Source: a virus. From it: a stretch of DNA of 52,767 bases. The stretch lies in IMG/VR virus record IMGVR_UViG_3300009499_000013, positions 1 to 52,767 of that record; one strand, 5' to 3'. Shown one piece after another: positions 30,224-38,593 of the stretch (position 1 is its first letter; each line of letters starts with the position of its first letter). Position numbers and translations under genes: made by a program. Below the pieces are notes generated by a model. It saw only the letters and a program-made list of their open reading frames with translations. It did not search any database and was not told the origin of the DNA.

Positions 30224-31424
30224 CTATAAACTCCACCCTGACTGGGAATGATGCATCAAACCCCTTGATGCTTTCACATGAACGTGCTACATCATCAATG
30301 TATCCAACGAAATCAGGATGGATATCAATCATGAGTGCGTCATGTATTATGAACAACGGATGCATTAACATACAGCGCTCTTTGATGAATGCAATCGCTT
30401 TGCTGAAACCCAGCACCGCGGCGTCTGACGCTGTTGATTGTGTGTAATAATTGATTAGCTTTTTTGCGTTTGATACAAAGATTGGTCTGCCGTATCCGTT
30501 TTTTATCATTCCATCATGCGCAGATGCAGTTATCGACCGCAGCAGTCCATCGATGTTGAGATATTCTGCAATGAGTTGCGTTGCTAGTGATAGCATGGGT
30601 TCAGACAGGCCAGTCATGTGTCCAATCGTCTTTTTTGATGCACCGTATAGTAGCGATATCGTGGCGATTTTTGCCTGTTCACGTGTAATAATACCCACGA
30701 CATCGTCTGACACGTGTGCATACACATCTGTGTGGGGTATCCTATTCGTTGAAAGCATTGCAACACGTGCCTCGAGTGAGCGATAGTCTATAAGCGCTAT
30801 GCGACCGCCAACGTATCTAGATTTTAGAGCACCGCGATACCGCTTTGAAAGCGTAAGCATCCTCGGGCCAGATGTGATTGTCAGGCGACCCGTCACCGTT
30901 GAAAGCTGGTCATACGTCGGTACTTTCGCATATCCATCAGCATCAGGCCTGAGTGTCTCTAGTGCAGCCCGATTTGTGTGGTTGGCTTCATTGCTGATGA
31001 ATGATTCAAGCCTGTCGATGTCGATGCAAGCATGCTCTAATGCTCCCAATGTCTCTCTAATGCATTGAAACACGTCAGTATAGTATGTCATATGCTCTGA
31101 GCTCAGAGTTCTTGTGATGTCATCTAGAAGCCCAGACATGAATGAGTCAAACACGCTTTTTGGTAATGCAGACCGCCAACGAATGGGCACGCCCGGAGCT
31201 AGCATGTCATACGCATCCTTGAACTGCTTCGGTGGAGACGTTCTGATGGGTGTTCCACCGAGTGATGCCAATGCGTCAATGCTCATCAATGCATTTGTGT
31301 CGCCGACGACCCATGTGCTCTTCGATGGCACACCATCGCATATCCGATATTTCATCGTGTCTGTGTCATAAAGCACATCAAGCTTTTCACCCAACACATC
31401 TCTTAATATGCACACAGAAACCAC
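30216..31424 (-). CDS. Minimal family A DNA polymerase (PolA)
   Basis: The 402-residue protein has the Pol I polymerase core without a 3'-5' exonuclease domain. Visible are STVTGRLTITSGPRML, motif A LIDYRSLEARVAML (Asp213), motif B R248-x3-K252-x7-Y260-G261, the NYYTQSTASDAA block, and motif C IIHDALMID (Asp362). The residue matching Klenow Phe762 is Ile256, and the Glu after HD in motif C is Ala363. It is far shorter than T7 (704) or E. coli (928) enzymes. The start is GTG 31424 without a clear ribosome site; later GTGs are in frame. It faces a divergent plus-strand gene. Confidence 0.88.
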   Translation of the reverse strand: MVSVCILRDVLGEKLDVLYDTDTMKYRICDGVPSKSTWVVGDTNALMSIDALASLGGTPIRTSPPKQFKDAYDMLAPGVPIRWRSALPKSVFDSFMSGLLDDITRTLSSEHMTYYTDVFQCIRETLGALEHACIDIDRLESFISNEANHTNRAALETLRPDADGYAKVPTYDQLSTVTGRLTITSGPRMLTLSKRYRGALKSRYVGGRIALIDYRSLEARVAMLSTNRIPHTDVYAHVSDDVVGIITREQAKIATISLLYGASKKTIGHMTGLSEPMLSLATQLIAEYLNIDGLLRSITASAHDGMIKNGYGRPIFVSNAKKLINYYTQSTASDAAVLGFSKAIAFIKERCMLMHPLFIIHDALMIDIHPDFVGYIDDVARSCESIKGFDASFPVRVEFIDV

Positions 31425-31449
31425 ATGTCATTGTATCTAATGTCAGGTG

Positions 31450-31479
31450 TTGATAACACAACACAACATTTGATATGAT
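31450..31479 (+). promoter_or_regulatory. Sigma70-type promoter for the 31486 gene
   Basis: TTGATA (31450-31455) and TATGAT (31474-31479) are 18 bases apart. The predicted transcript start, about seven bases after the -10, falls at the ATG 31486 itself, so the mRNA would be leaderless. The gap also holds the upstream region of the divergent polA gene. Confidence 0.6.
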
Positions 31480-31485
31480 ACAAGC

Positions 31486-32085
31486 ATGAAGACAAAAGAG
31501 CTCATTCAACGCTTAAACGAAGCTGACCCGGGTGGTGATGCTGAGTGCTGCATCAACAATCATGACATCTTATACGTCGAATCGATGCCCACATGGTATG
31601 ACGGTAAGTTGGAAATCCTAGATAGAGATAAAAGCATCGACGGATATAACGTCATCGGTGCACGTGTCGTTGCTAGCGGTCAAAAAATTAAAATACATTC
31701 ACACTCAATAGAGGACATGATAGGTGTATCGCATAAGCTTCCCGTCGACCTATCTGATATCAAGAACACAACAATCATCAAAGCATATGAAGCGATGATT
31801 GAGCAGTTCAGAAAAGACTCAATCACAGTCAAACATGATGCCGCCCTGTGGTCATTTAGATTGTTCATCGAAAAAAAGGTAAAAGAAGCCGGTGTGAGGT
31901 TGAATGAATCAATGATTGAAGGCGCTGCTCGAACGTTCTTCGACAATAATCTGTCTGATGATGATGCGATGCCAGCAGACATATGTGAAAAGCAACTAAG
32001 CTGGACTGACAGACGTCATATGCAATGGGATAGAGAGCTCTCTGTTTCAGTGACAGATAGCTCAATTGAAATCAAGCGTGCATGA
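31486..32085 (+). CDS. Hypothetical protein, isolated plus-strand gene
   Basis: A 199-residue soluble protein starting MKTKELIQRLNEADPGGDAE. It has a beta-rich first half (DILYVESMPTWYDGKLEIL, VASGQKIKIHSHS), a helical middle (KAYEAMIEQFRKD) and a charged end (SSIEIKRA). No family was recognised; the LIQRLNEADPGGDAE start resembles short helical motifs common in phage early proteins. It has no Shine-Dalgarno and sits directly behind a promoter, so it may be expressed early from a leaderless mRNA. It is the only plus-strand gene outside the 19-20.3 kb array. Confidence 0.7.
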   Translation: MKTKELIQRLNEADPGGDAECCINNHDILYVESMPTWYDGKLEILDRDKSIDGYNVIGARVVASGQKIKIHSHSIEDMIGVSHKLPVDLSDIKNTTIIKAYEAMIEQFRKDSITVKHDAALWSFRLFIEKKVKEAGVRLNESMIEGAARTFFDNNLSDDDAMPADICEKQLSWTDRRHMQWDRELSVSVTDSSIEIKRA

Positions 32086-32104
32086 AACATCGTCTCTTGC
32101 TTGC

Positions 32105-34903
32105 TTATTTCTTTGTTTTATTCTGCAAATCGTCAAGCTGTTGTAGCATTGTGCCGACCTGATTTGGAAGGCTTTCATAGCGACCGTATGCGTCAAGTGG
32201 GACAAAATCGATTTTGCTCTCAAATCGACCCGGAGATATCTCATGTGTGAGTTTGTTGATGCCGTAGATGTTATCGATCGTTGTGTTTGTCATAAAATCT
32301 AAAAACATCTGTTGTGCGTAGCTGAATAAAGGACATCCAACAGTCGTCATGCTTACCTTTGCGGGTAACGTTCGAAGTGGAAGATTCGATTTTGTAAGAC
32401 CACTTGGTGCAAGTGGACCTGCATCACCTGCTCTTAACATGTGTATCGTTGAGAGATTTGGGTTTTGTATCGTTGAGAACGTCGCGTCCTTGATGCCAGT
32501 GTTATTGCTTCCATACGTCAGCGTCGGTACGTTCTGTCTGATGAATGCTCGTAGCTTGTCGATGTCAAACGTTATGTTATAAACATTACCGGGTTCAGAT
32601 ATGCTAGCATTGACCTTTTCAAGCTTTGCCTTGACGTCTGTCGCTGAGACAACGACACCCGCGGTGTTTGCTCGTTTTATCGTTTCATTAAAGACGCGAG
32701 CATGCTCGCTAGCGATATTGTTCGCGACGTTTCCTATCGTTCTAAGGTCCTCTTCTCTACTTGCTAGGATGAGTGAGCTGATGCCCTCATATGCAGTCGC
32801 GCATTTATCAAACACGTGAATTTTGAGGATTGTTCGAAGCTTCTCTGCACTCTGCAGCTGTCCTGAGTCAATGGCAACTGCAGGTACTGTCTCTATTATC
32901 AAGTCTATCTGCGGAGGCTTAAAAACACCGTCCTGAGACCCTATCTGCAACAGACGCGCCTGAACATGGTCATATAGCTTCGTCGCTTCAAGATTTTTGG
33001 GTCTTCCGCTTGGTTGCGTTCTAACACCCGTCTTTGGGTCTATCTCTGTTGAATAGAAGTTGCTCAGACCGTATGCGGGATTTGCAACATCATCGATGAA
33101 ATTGTTTGAGATGTATTGCATGAAATCACGCAATGATAGTTGAAGGCCTCTGCTTCTTGCTATCGCCTCAAGGCCCTTCTCAAGCTCATTGATTTTGATG
33201 ATAAACTCTGCGATATTGTGGTTGCTACACGCGCCCGCTTTAGCGTTGAACGGATAAAAGATTAGTTGAACATCGTCATACTTCTCTTCACCCTGTGTCG
33301 CTATCGGAAGCCCAACGAACGTCGCTAACAACCTTCCCAATGAAACGTAGCCTGTGCGGTCAGTGTCTATCTTGATGTCCTTTACCTTGTTAAGCTTCTC
33401 TTTTGCGCTAAACAAGAACGGGTCGTCTTTCTTCGTCGCTTTTTTGAACCCATTCAACTTCGCTGATATCGTTGATGCAACAGATTTATTGAGGTCTGCA
33501 ACAGCTTGGCTACCCTTTCCGTTCTTACCATAGAGGTCAGTCAACGCTTTTGCGAGGTCCTTGATATCACCATTTGAGCTCTTTGCAGCGTTGTCGATGA
33601 ACTTCATTAAAACTGAGCGTGATTGGTCTGATAGAACAAGCGCAGAACCGATGTCTTCTGAGTTTGAAAATAAATGTTGTTCGCCACGAATCTCTTTATT
33701 TCCGCTATCATTACTCTGTGAAAGCTTCGCCCTAATTGCAGCGATTGATTTTTGCAGATTTCTGACGGCCCTTATCGCGTCAACCGCAGATTTTTGGTCG
33801 CCTATTCTGACTGTCTGAAAATCACTCATTCCTCTAGTGAATAACTTGAGCTTGATTTTCACCTCGCCGTTTTTTGTCATGGAGAACTGTGAGTTAACGA
33901 TGCCATACTTTTCTTTGGCTCGCATTGAATTCAGAAGGTCTGCGTAGATGTTATCACCGCTAGTGTCAGGATGGCTCCACCCGTATTCAATGGAAAGTTC
34001 AGTCGTTCCGTAGAGGTCTGCTCTTATGAAGTCGGCTATCTCAGAAAGTCGTGACCTATCATGAAGTGTGATATCGAGGTCTGCGGTTCGATACGCAAAA
34101 AACCCAACCTGTGGCGTCAGCTCAACGCTAAATCTTTCAATCGACATGAACGGCTTAAACTTATCAAGCGCAACGCCAGCACGAAGGGCATCAATCGTCG
34201 GGTCCGGGTTGTTAAGCGTCTGTGGTGATGTAAAAAGCTCCATACCAGACACTGTCGTGTCTACTGCAGTCTTCGTGTCAACGCCATCTGTCATGCTAGC
34301 CTGACCCTGTAGCGCCATCACAAGAAGCTTTTCATTTTGACTCGTTGATACATCATAGGCTCCACCCAAAAATTTATTGATTGTAAGCCCCTGCACACGA
34401 TTATCACCAGAAATTGGAGGTCGGCCAGTCTGCACGTCTATCGTAAGATACGGCACACAACGTGATAACTCTATTGTAGGAATCATCGTCAGCAATGCAC
34501 ACACTGCACCGACATCACGACCAGCAGGAGTTATACGAATTGTATCAACCTGAATGATTGACAGCTTCATCTTGTCCTGCTTTATGATTGGAGCGATGAG
34601 GTTGTTTGGCTGGAGCGTGTTGCCATCAACATACAGTGAAATGAACTTATCAATCTCTGATTTTGCGCTTCCATCATTCGTTGCAAAGTCATTCAACAGC
34701 TTTGCTATCTGTTTTGCAGACAACCCACCATCAGACACGTCCATAATCTTAAAAAGCACACTGATGATGTCGGATTTCGTCTTTGTCGATGCACCCGTCG
34801 ATTGATTTGGAGACAGCACAGAAAGGTCGATGTTCGACTGTTTCGGTTGCTCCATGTAGTATAGAAGCCTGTCAAGCGCTTCATGTGTTCTATCGATAGT
34901 CAT
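32105..34903 (-). CDS. Large baseplate/tail structural protein
   Basis: The 932-residue protein combines an N-terminal helical part with beta-rich central segments (FSVELTPQVGFFAYRTADLD, ELSIEYGWSHPDTSG) and a GEVKIKLKLFTRG strand. Later parts are helical (LEKGLEAIARSRGLQLSLRD). The YGWSHP pattern recurs in baseplate proteins of T4-like large phages; I cannot name the T4 equivalent. It is the last gene of the tail run and overlaps the LysM-like gene by one base. A role in the baseplate wedge or hub periphery is inferred. Confidence 0.6.
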   Translation of the reverse strand: MTIDRTHEALDRLLYYMEQPKQSNIDLSVLSPNQSTGASTKTKSDIISVLFKIMDVSDGGLSAKQIAKLLNDFATNDGSAKSEIDKFISLYVDGNTLQPNNLIAPIIKQDKMKLSIIQVDTIRITPAGRDVGAVCALLTMIPTIELSRCVPYLTIDVQTGRPPISGDNRVQGLTINKFLGGAYDVSTSQNEKLLVMALQGQASMTDGVDTKTAVDTTVSGMELFTSPQTLNNPDPTIDALRAGVALDKFKPFMSIERFSVELTPQVGFFAYRTADLDITLHDRSRLSEIADFIRADLYGTTELSIEYGWSHPDTSGDNIYADLLNSMRAKEKYGIVNSQFSMTKNGEVKIKLKLFTRGMSDFQTVRIGDQKSAVDAIRAVRNLQKSIAAIRAKLSQSNDSGNKEIRGEQHLFSNSEDIGSALVLSDQSRSVLMKFIDNAAKSSNGDIKDLAKALTDLYGKNGKGSQAVADLNKSVASTISAKLNGFKKATKKDDPFLFSAKEKLNKVKDIKIDTDRTGYVSLGRLLATFVGLPIATQGEEKYDDVQLIFYPFNAKAGACSNHNIAEFIIKINELEKGLEAIARSRGLQLSLRDFMQYISNNFIDDVANPAYGLSNFYSTEIDPKTGVRTQPSGRPKNLEATKLYDHVQARLLQIGSQDGVFKPPQIDLIIETVPAVAIDSGQLQSAEKLRTILKIHVFDKCATAYEGISSLILASREEDLRTIGNVANNIASEHARVFNETIKRANTAGVVVSATDVKAKLEKVNASISEPGNVYNITFDIDKLRAFIRQNVPTLTYGSNNTGIKDATFSTIQNPNLSTIHMLRAGDAGPLAPSGLTKSNLPLRTLPAKVSMTTVGCPLFSYAQQMFLDFMTNTTIDNIYGINKLTHEISPGRFESKIDFVPLDAYGRYESLPNQVGTMLQQLDDLQNKTKK

Positions 34904-35199
34904 CAGGCCACCAGGTTTGCGACCTCAGAGAGGTCAATAGGAATAACTAACCTTGTCCCAGGAGCAACCTGAAGCCCCCATCCGATGCCTGATGCAGCAG
35001 CAATGACCCACCAGCTGCTCGAGTCGCCGTATTCACGACCAGCTATGATGTCTAGACGTTCAACACCCTGTAGGGTGATTACACGTGTTCTGATGACGTT
35101 ATTATCGACAGCCTGCTTGATGACATTCGTTGCAAGTGATGTTCCATATGCACCACCGCCAGAAATGATTGGAGCGCGTGCGTATCTTTTAAGTCCCAT
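34903..35199 (-). CDS. LysM / gp53-like baseplate protein
   Basis: The 98-residue protein ends with a LysM-like unit as found in T4 gp53 and tail protein X: ERLDIIAGREYGDSSSWWVI followed by AAASGIGWGLQVAPGTRLVI. These small domains join tail tube, hub and wedges rather than bind peptidoglycan. The N-terminus is a basic stretch (MGLKRYARAPIISGGG). It lies six bases from the 1,052-residue tail gene. Length is typical of short baseplate LysM proteins. Confidence 0.75.
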   Translation of the reverse strand: MGLKRYARAPIISGGGAYGTSLATNVIKQAVDNNVIRTRVITLQGVERLDIIAGREYGDSSSWWVIAAASGIGWGLQVAPGTRLVIPIDLSEVANLVA

Positions 35200-35204
35200 A
35201 TGTT

Positions 35205-38200
35205 TTATCCGATGATATCATCGCTCTTAAATAATCTCTCAACAGCATCAGCGTTTTTCTTATGAATCTCTCGTGCAGTCTTCGTATCACCGTATGGGTC
35301 TGATGCAACCTCATTAACGATGTGTCCAACGTTATAAACGGGTGCCCTGTTAAAGCCGTCAGCGTCGATGCCAGGAGCAATATCATGTATCGGCTGAAAT
35401 GTCATTTTAACGATGCAGTGCTGCGGTGCCTTTGAACCGAGGTTGATTTCCCATGATGGTGTTTTCCAATCGAATGAAACGTTAGTAATCACGCCCGCAA
35501 GGCCTCGGCCTCGTGTTGACTCAAATGAACGAACTATGACGTTGTTGTCAGCTGAAAAGAAGCTCTCCACAGCACGTTGTTCGGCCGTTGGTGAGTCTGT
35601 CAGACCAAGCTTATCAAGCGCTCTTGAAAGTATAAATTCTTCGTCGGGCATCAAATCATTGTGCTCAACGATGTATGGACCGGCATAAACGCCCTCAGGT
35701 GGGCTATCAAACACGACAGTGTATATCTCAACCTGAATCTTTGTGCTTGGATTCGTGCTTTTACCGCGGCTGTTGATTGTGCAAACGAGCGGCTCATTCG
35801 TATTTTGAATCTTCTTTTTATTTGAGAATCCAAGTATAGGAAGAGGCGCAGCACGCTTTTCATTGACCTTCAGCGCAGCCTTATCACCCTCATGGTAACC
35901 GTCGTCTTCTGGCTTAGCAGAACCGACTGGGTCTGTCATCATTTTATCACGAATCTTCTTTGCTTCTGCATTGATTTTTTCTGCTCGCTCAGCAGCCATC
36001 GTTCCAGCAGTTCCATCAAGCTTAAAGTCCTCTGTTCCGATGCCGAACAAACGCGCAAGACCGAACTTAGAGTAGTTCGAACGATAGAGGTCTCCAAGCC
36101 GAAGCCTTATGACAGGTGATGATGTCATGACCTGAGAAAACGGTTGTATGAATGCGTCCTGTCCGGCCTCAACTTTTCGCCCTCTAGACCACTGTGGGTA
36201 GAGCATTGTGATGAGCTTATTAATCTTCCACCACATGACATCGAAATCTGCATGACTTGTTGCAATGACATGGAAGCTTAGATTAATCGATCTGTCTGTG
36301 CCCGTGTAGCCCAACACTGGGTCGACACGACCGAAGTATGTGTCTTTAACATAGTTTGCGTTGAATGATTCATCAATCGCTGACAAGAATGCGTGGAATG
36401 AAACGATTTCATTCGTTCGTAGGTCATGAAAATAAAATGGTACGTATTCACTTTCTAGATGGTCTTCAATCCTTTTAACGTCATCACCCTTTATTCGACC
36501 CGTTGCATTAATAACGCTAGTGTCAATAGAGACGCCCTGTTCTGAGATTATTCGTGCGTCTGCTATGTTTCCAACACCCTCAAGCGTTGATTTATCCTGT
36601 GTGAATGATGATGCAGCACCCGTCGCAGATGGAGGAAGCAGATACAACGATGGTGTTGATGATGTTCTCCATGATAGACCAGGTACCATCGATTTTGCTC
36701 TGCTCTTTCTAACGTGAGTTATCGCGTTATCTGCTAGTCTGTCGATGTATGATATTCTGCCGTCAGGCGTTCCCTCGGCTGGGTCGCCAAGCGCGCCAAG
36801 AGCGCCTGTCGACAAAAAGCCATTATCCTCAAGATAAAGAACGGTATCGCCCAAGCCCGCTAACATGTTTATAAATCCAATCAATGTCGACGTTTTGATG
36901 ACATCTATCAGGCCAGATAGCGCCTGAAGAGCAGTTATCGGATTCGTCAGGTTGCTGAATATGTCTCCAAACGCTTTAACGACCTCACCACCAGAACGAA
37001 TGATTGCTCTTACTAACACAGCGTAATATCCGGGTGATTTAATGACGCGTACGTAATCACCGAATGAGTCAAGTTGAAAGAAGACGTCGATTCCCCTGTT
37101 AACTGACGTCAGATAATCGTGTCTCACTTCATGAATGCCGAGGTCCTGCAGTGAAATGAGACCACCAGCCATCTGCGTCTTACCGCGTGATGCACCAAGA
37201 GGATGAATGGCAGTCGTGCTTGGAAGCCCAGTCGCATTGATGTTGACGCCGACCAAACCGTTTAGGCCCAACAGAAACCCTTCTATCAAAAGCTTAACGA
37301 CGAGAACAAGTGCAACACCCAACGCAATCATCGTGATGGGTGCAAAACCATCGAACTGCGCAATGTATGAGTTAAGGTTTCCGTATGAATTGCGTCCATT
37401 GTCTAGGATTAATTCACTATCTAGATGCGGTTTTTGGTCAAACCCGGGAGGGATTCCCTGAATCGACGTTAGATTTTTTGCTAGCATCGACCTCGGGTCG
37501 ACGACCTGCGACGCCAAAAGCTGTGCATATCCGGGTAAAAGGCCTCCTGCCTCTGTCGCAATTCTATCTGGATTTCCGAGTGGGCTTCCGTCCTTCGTGA
37601 TGATGCCTGTCGCTCTAAGCATTAATGCCAGACCGACCTTCTTCATCTCTTCATATGTGATGCCTGTAGTGCCATCGACAGAGACGTTATCATATCCACC
37701 GAGGTTCGTCTGTAGCTTGCCCATTGGGCGCTTGTCGATTGTCGTAGCAGATGGTGAGACAGCATACGGTGTGTTCCCTGGATTAGGGTTGAATCTATTT
37801 CGCTTCAATACCTCAGATATCTTCTTCTGTATCTCAGGAGCATCTGGTGGCGTAGCAATCTCAGCATGATGATTACCGACGTTTGCTGACTGCCCACCTG
37901 ACTTCTGAAGCTTACCCTGTGGATTGCCAACTATATGACGTAAGACCTCATGGAATCCAGTCTTTGGGTCCCTTAGCTTCGTGAGTGTTTCATCATCGAA
38001 CGTCGCACCTATGACGCCCAGCGCTTCAAGCAGCGCAGCAGATGCAAAAACTCCATCAGATGGAGTGATAAACTGTGCAGGAGAGCCGTCAGTGTCCTTA
38101 AGAGACAGCGTCGCCTGTAGCTCTGACACTGGGTAGCTGTTCTGTGCCTGTCCCTCTGACGTCAATGACCTGATGTATGAGGCCATCGATTCAAGCGTGA

Positions 38201-38363
38201 TTGGGGCCTTGCCTGCGCTGTCAAGAACTTTTACTGCGGGACCCGCTGTCGATACACTCTTCGGTATGTCGTCGCCCTGCTTAAGCAGCGTGTTACCGTG
38301 GCTGTCATTACCGGTGCCCTCAACAATCATCGCTCTTTTTTTATCGCGTTCGTCAGTCATCAT
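35205..38363 (-). CDS. Large baseplate / tail protein with tube-cap-like domain
   Basis: This 1,052-residue protein has a disordered N-terminus (KQGDDIPKSVSTAGP), an unusual strongly hydrophobic stretch near residues 345-375 (TMIALGVALVLVVKLLIEGF) and a central structural domain. This contains RSINLSFHVIATSHADFDV followed by MWWKINKLITMLYPQW, a pattern shared by tube-cap/baseplate proteins of contractile tails. The position directly after the tape measure and a 77-aa gene supports a hub or tube-initiator role (T4 gp48/gp54 place). The membrane-like segment may insert into the host envelope or be buried (inference). Confidence 0.6.
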   Translation of the reverse strand: MMTDERDKKRAMIVEGTGNDSHGNTLLKQGDDIPKSVSTAGPAVKVLDSAGKAPITLESMASYIRSLTSEGQAQNSYPVSELQATLSLKDTDGSPAQFITPSDGVFASAALLEALGVIGATFDDETLTKLRDPKTGFHEVLRHIVGNPQGKLQKSGGQSANVGNHHAEIATPPDAPEIQKKISEVLKRNRFNPNPGNTPYAVSPSATTIDKRPMGKLQTNLGGYDNVSVDGTTGITYEEMKKVGLALMLRATGIITKDGSPLGNPDRIATEAGGLLPGYAQLLASQVVDPRSMLAKNLTSIQGIPPGFDQKPHLDSELILDNGRNSYGNLNSYIAQFDGFAPITMIALGVALVLVVKLLIEGFLLGLNGLVGVNINATGLPSTTAIHPLGASRGKTQMAGGLISLQDLGIHEVRHDYLTSVNRGIDVFFQLDSFGDYVRVIKSPGYYAVLVRAIIRSGGEVVKAFGDIFSNLTNPITALQALSGLIDVIKTSTLIGFINMLAGLGDTVLYLEDNGFLSTGALGALGDPAEGTPDGRISYIDRLADNAITHVRKSRAKSMVPGLSWRTSSTPSLYLLPPSATGAASSFTQDKSTLEGVGNIADARIISEQGVSIDTSVINATGRIKGDDVKRIEDHLESEYVPFYFHDLRTNEIVSFHAFLSAIDESFNANYVKDTYFGRVDPVLGYTGTDRSINLSFHVIATSHADFDVMWWKINKLITMLYPQWSRGRKVEAGQDAFIQPFSQVMTSSPVIRLRLGDLYRSNYSKFGLARLFGIGTEDFKLDGTAGTMAAERAEKINAEAKKIRDKMMTDPVGSAKPEDDGYHEGDKAALKVNEKRAAPLPILGFSNKKKIQNTNEPLVCTINSRGKSTNPSTKIQVEIYTVVFDSPPEGVYAGPYIVEHNDLMPDEEFILSRALDKLGLTDSPTAEQRAVESFFSADNNVIVRSFESTRGRGLAGVITNVSFDWKTPSWEINLGSKAPQHCIVKMTFQPIHDIAPGIDADGFNRAPVYNVGHIVNEVASDPYGDTKTAREIHKKNADAVERLFKSDDIIG

Positions 38364-38593
38364 CGCCTCTTGAGCGTTGCTTCAAACTTTGCTCTAGTCT
38401 CAGGGTCATTCAGCGTTTTCACAAAAGCATCGAGACCCTTTGCTACCTCAGCAGTGAATGTCATGACTGTCGTTTCAATCTGCTTTCTAGCGAATTCGTC
38501 ATGCGTTCCACTCAATATCTGCTGATATCGCTCATCTGTCGCAAGATGTTGCAACACGTAGTCATTGATGCTTGTGTATTTTTCATCACTCAT
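38360..38593 (-). CDS. Small hypothetical tail protein
   Basis: A 77-residue charged helical protein (MSDEKYTSINDYVLQHLATD, then VAKGLDAFVKTLNDPET), starting by ATGA overlap with the tape measure stop and ending by ATGA overlap with the 1,052-residue gene. Its place suggests a tail assembly factor. No family recognised. Confidence 0.6.
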   Translation of the reverse strand: MSDEKYTSINDYVLQHLATDERYQQILSGTHDEFARKQIETTVMTFTAEVAKGLDAFVKTLNDPETRAKFEATLKRR

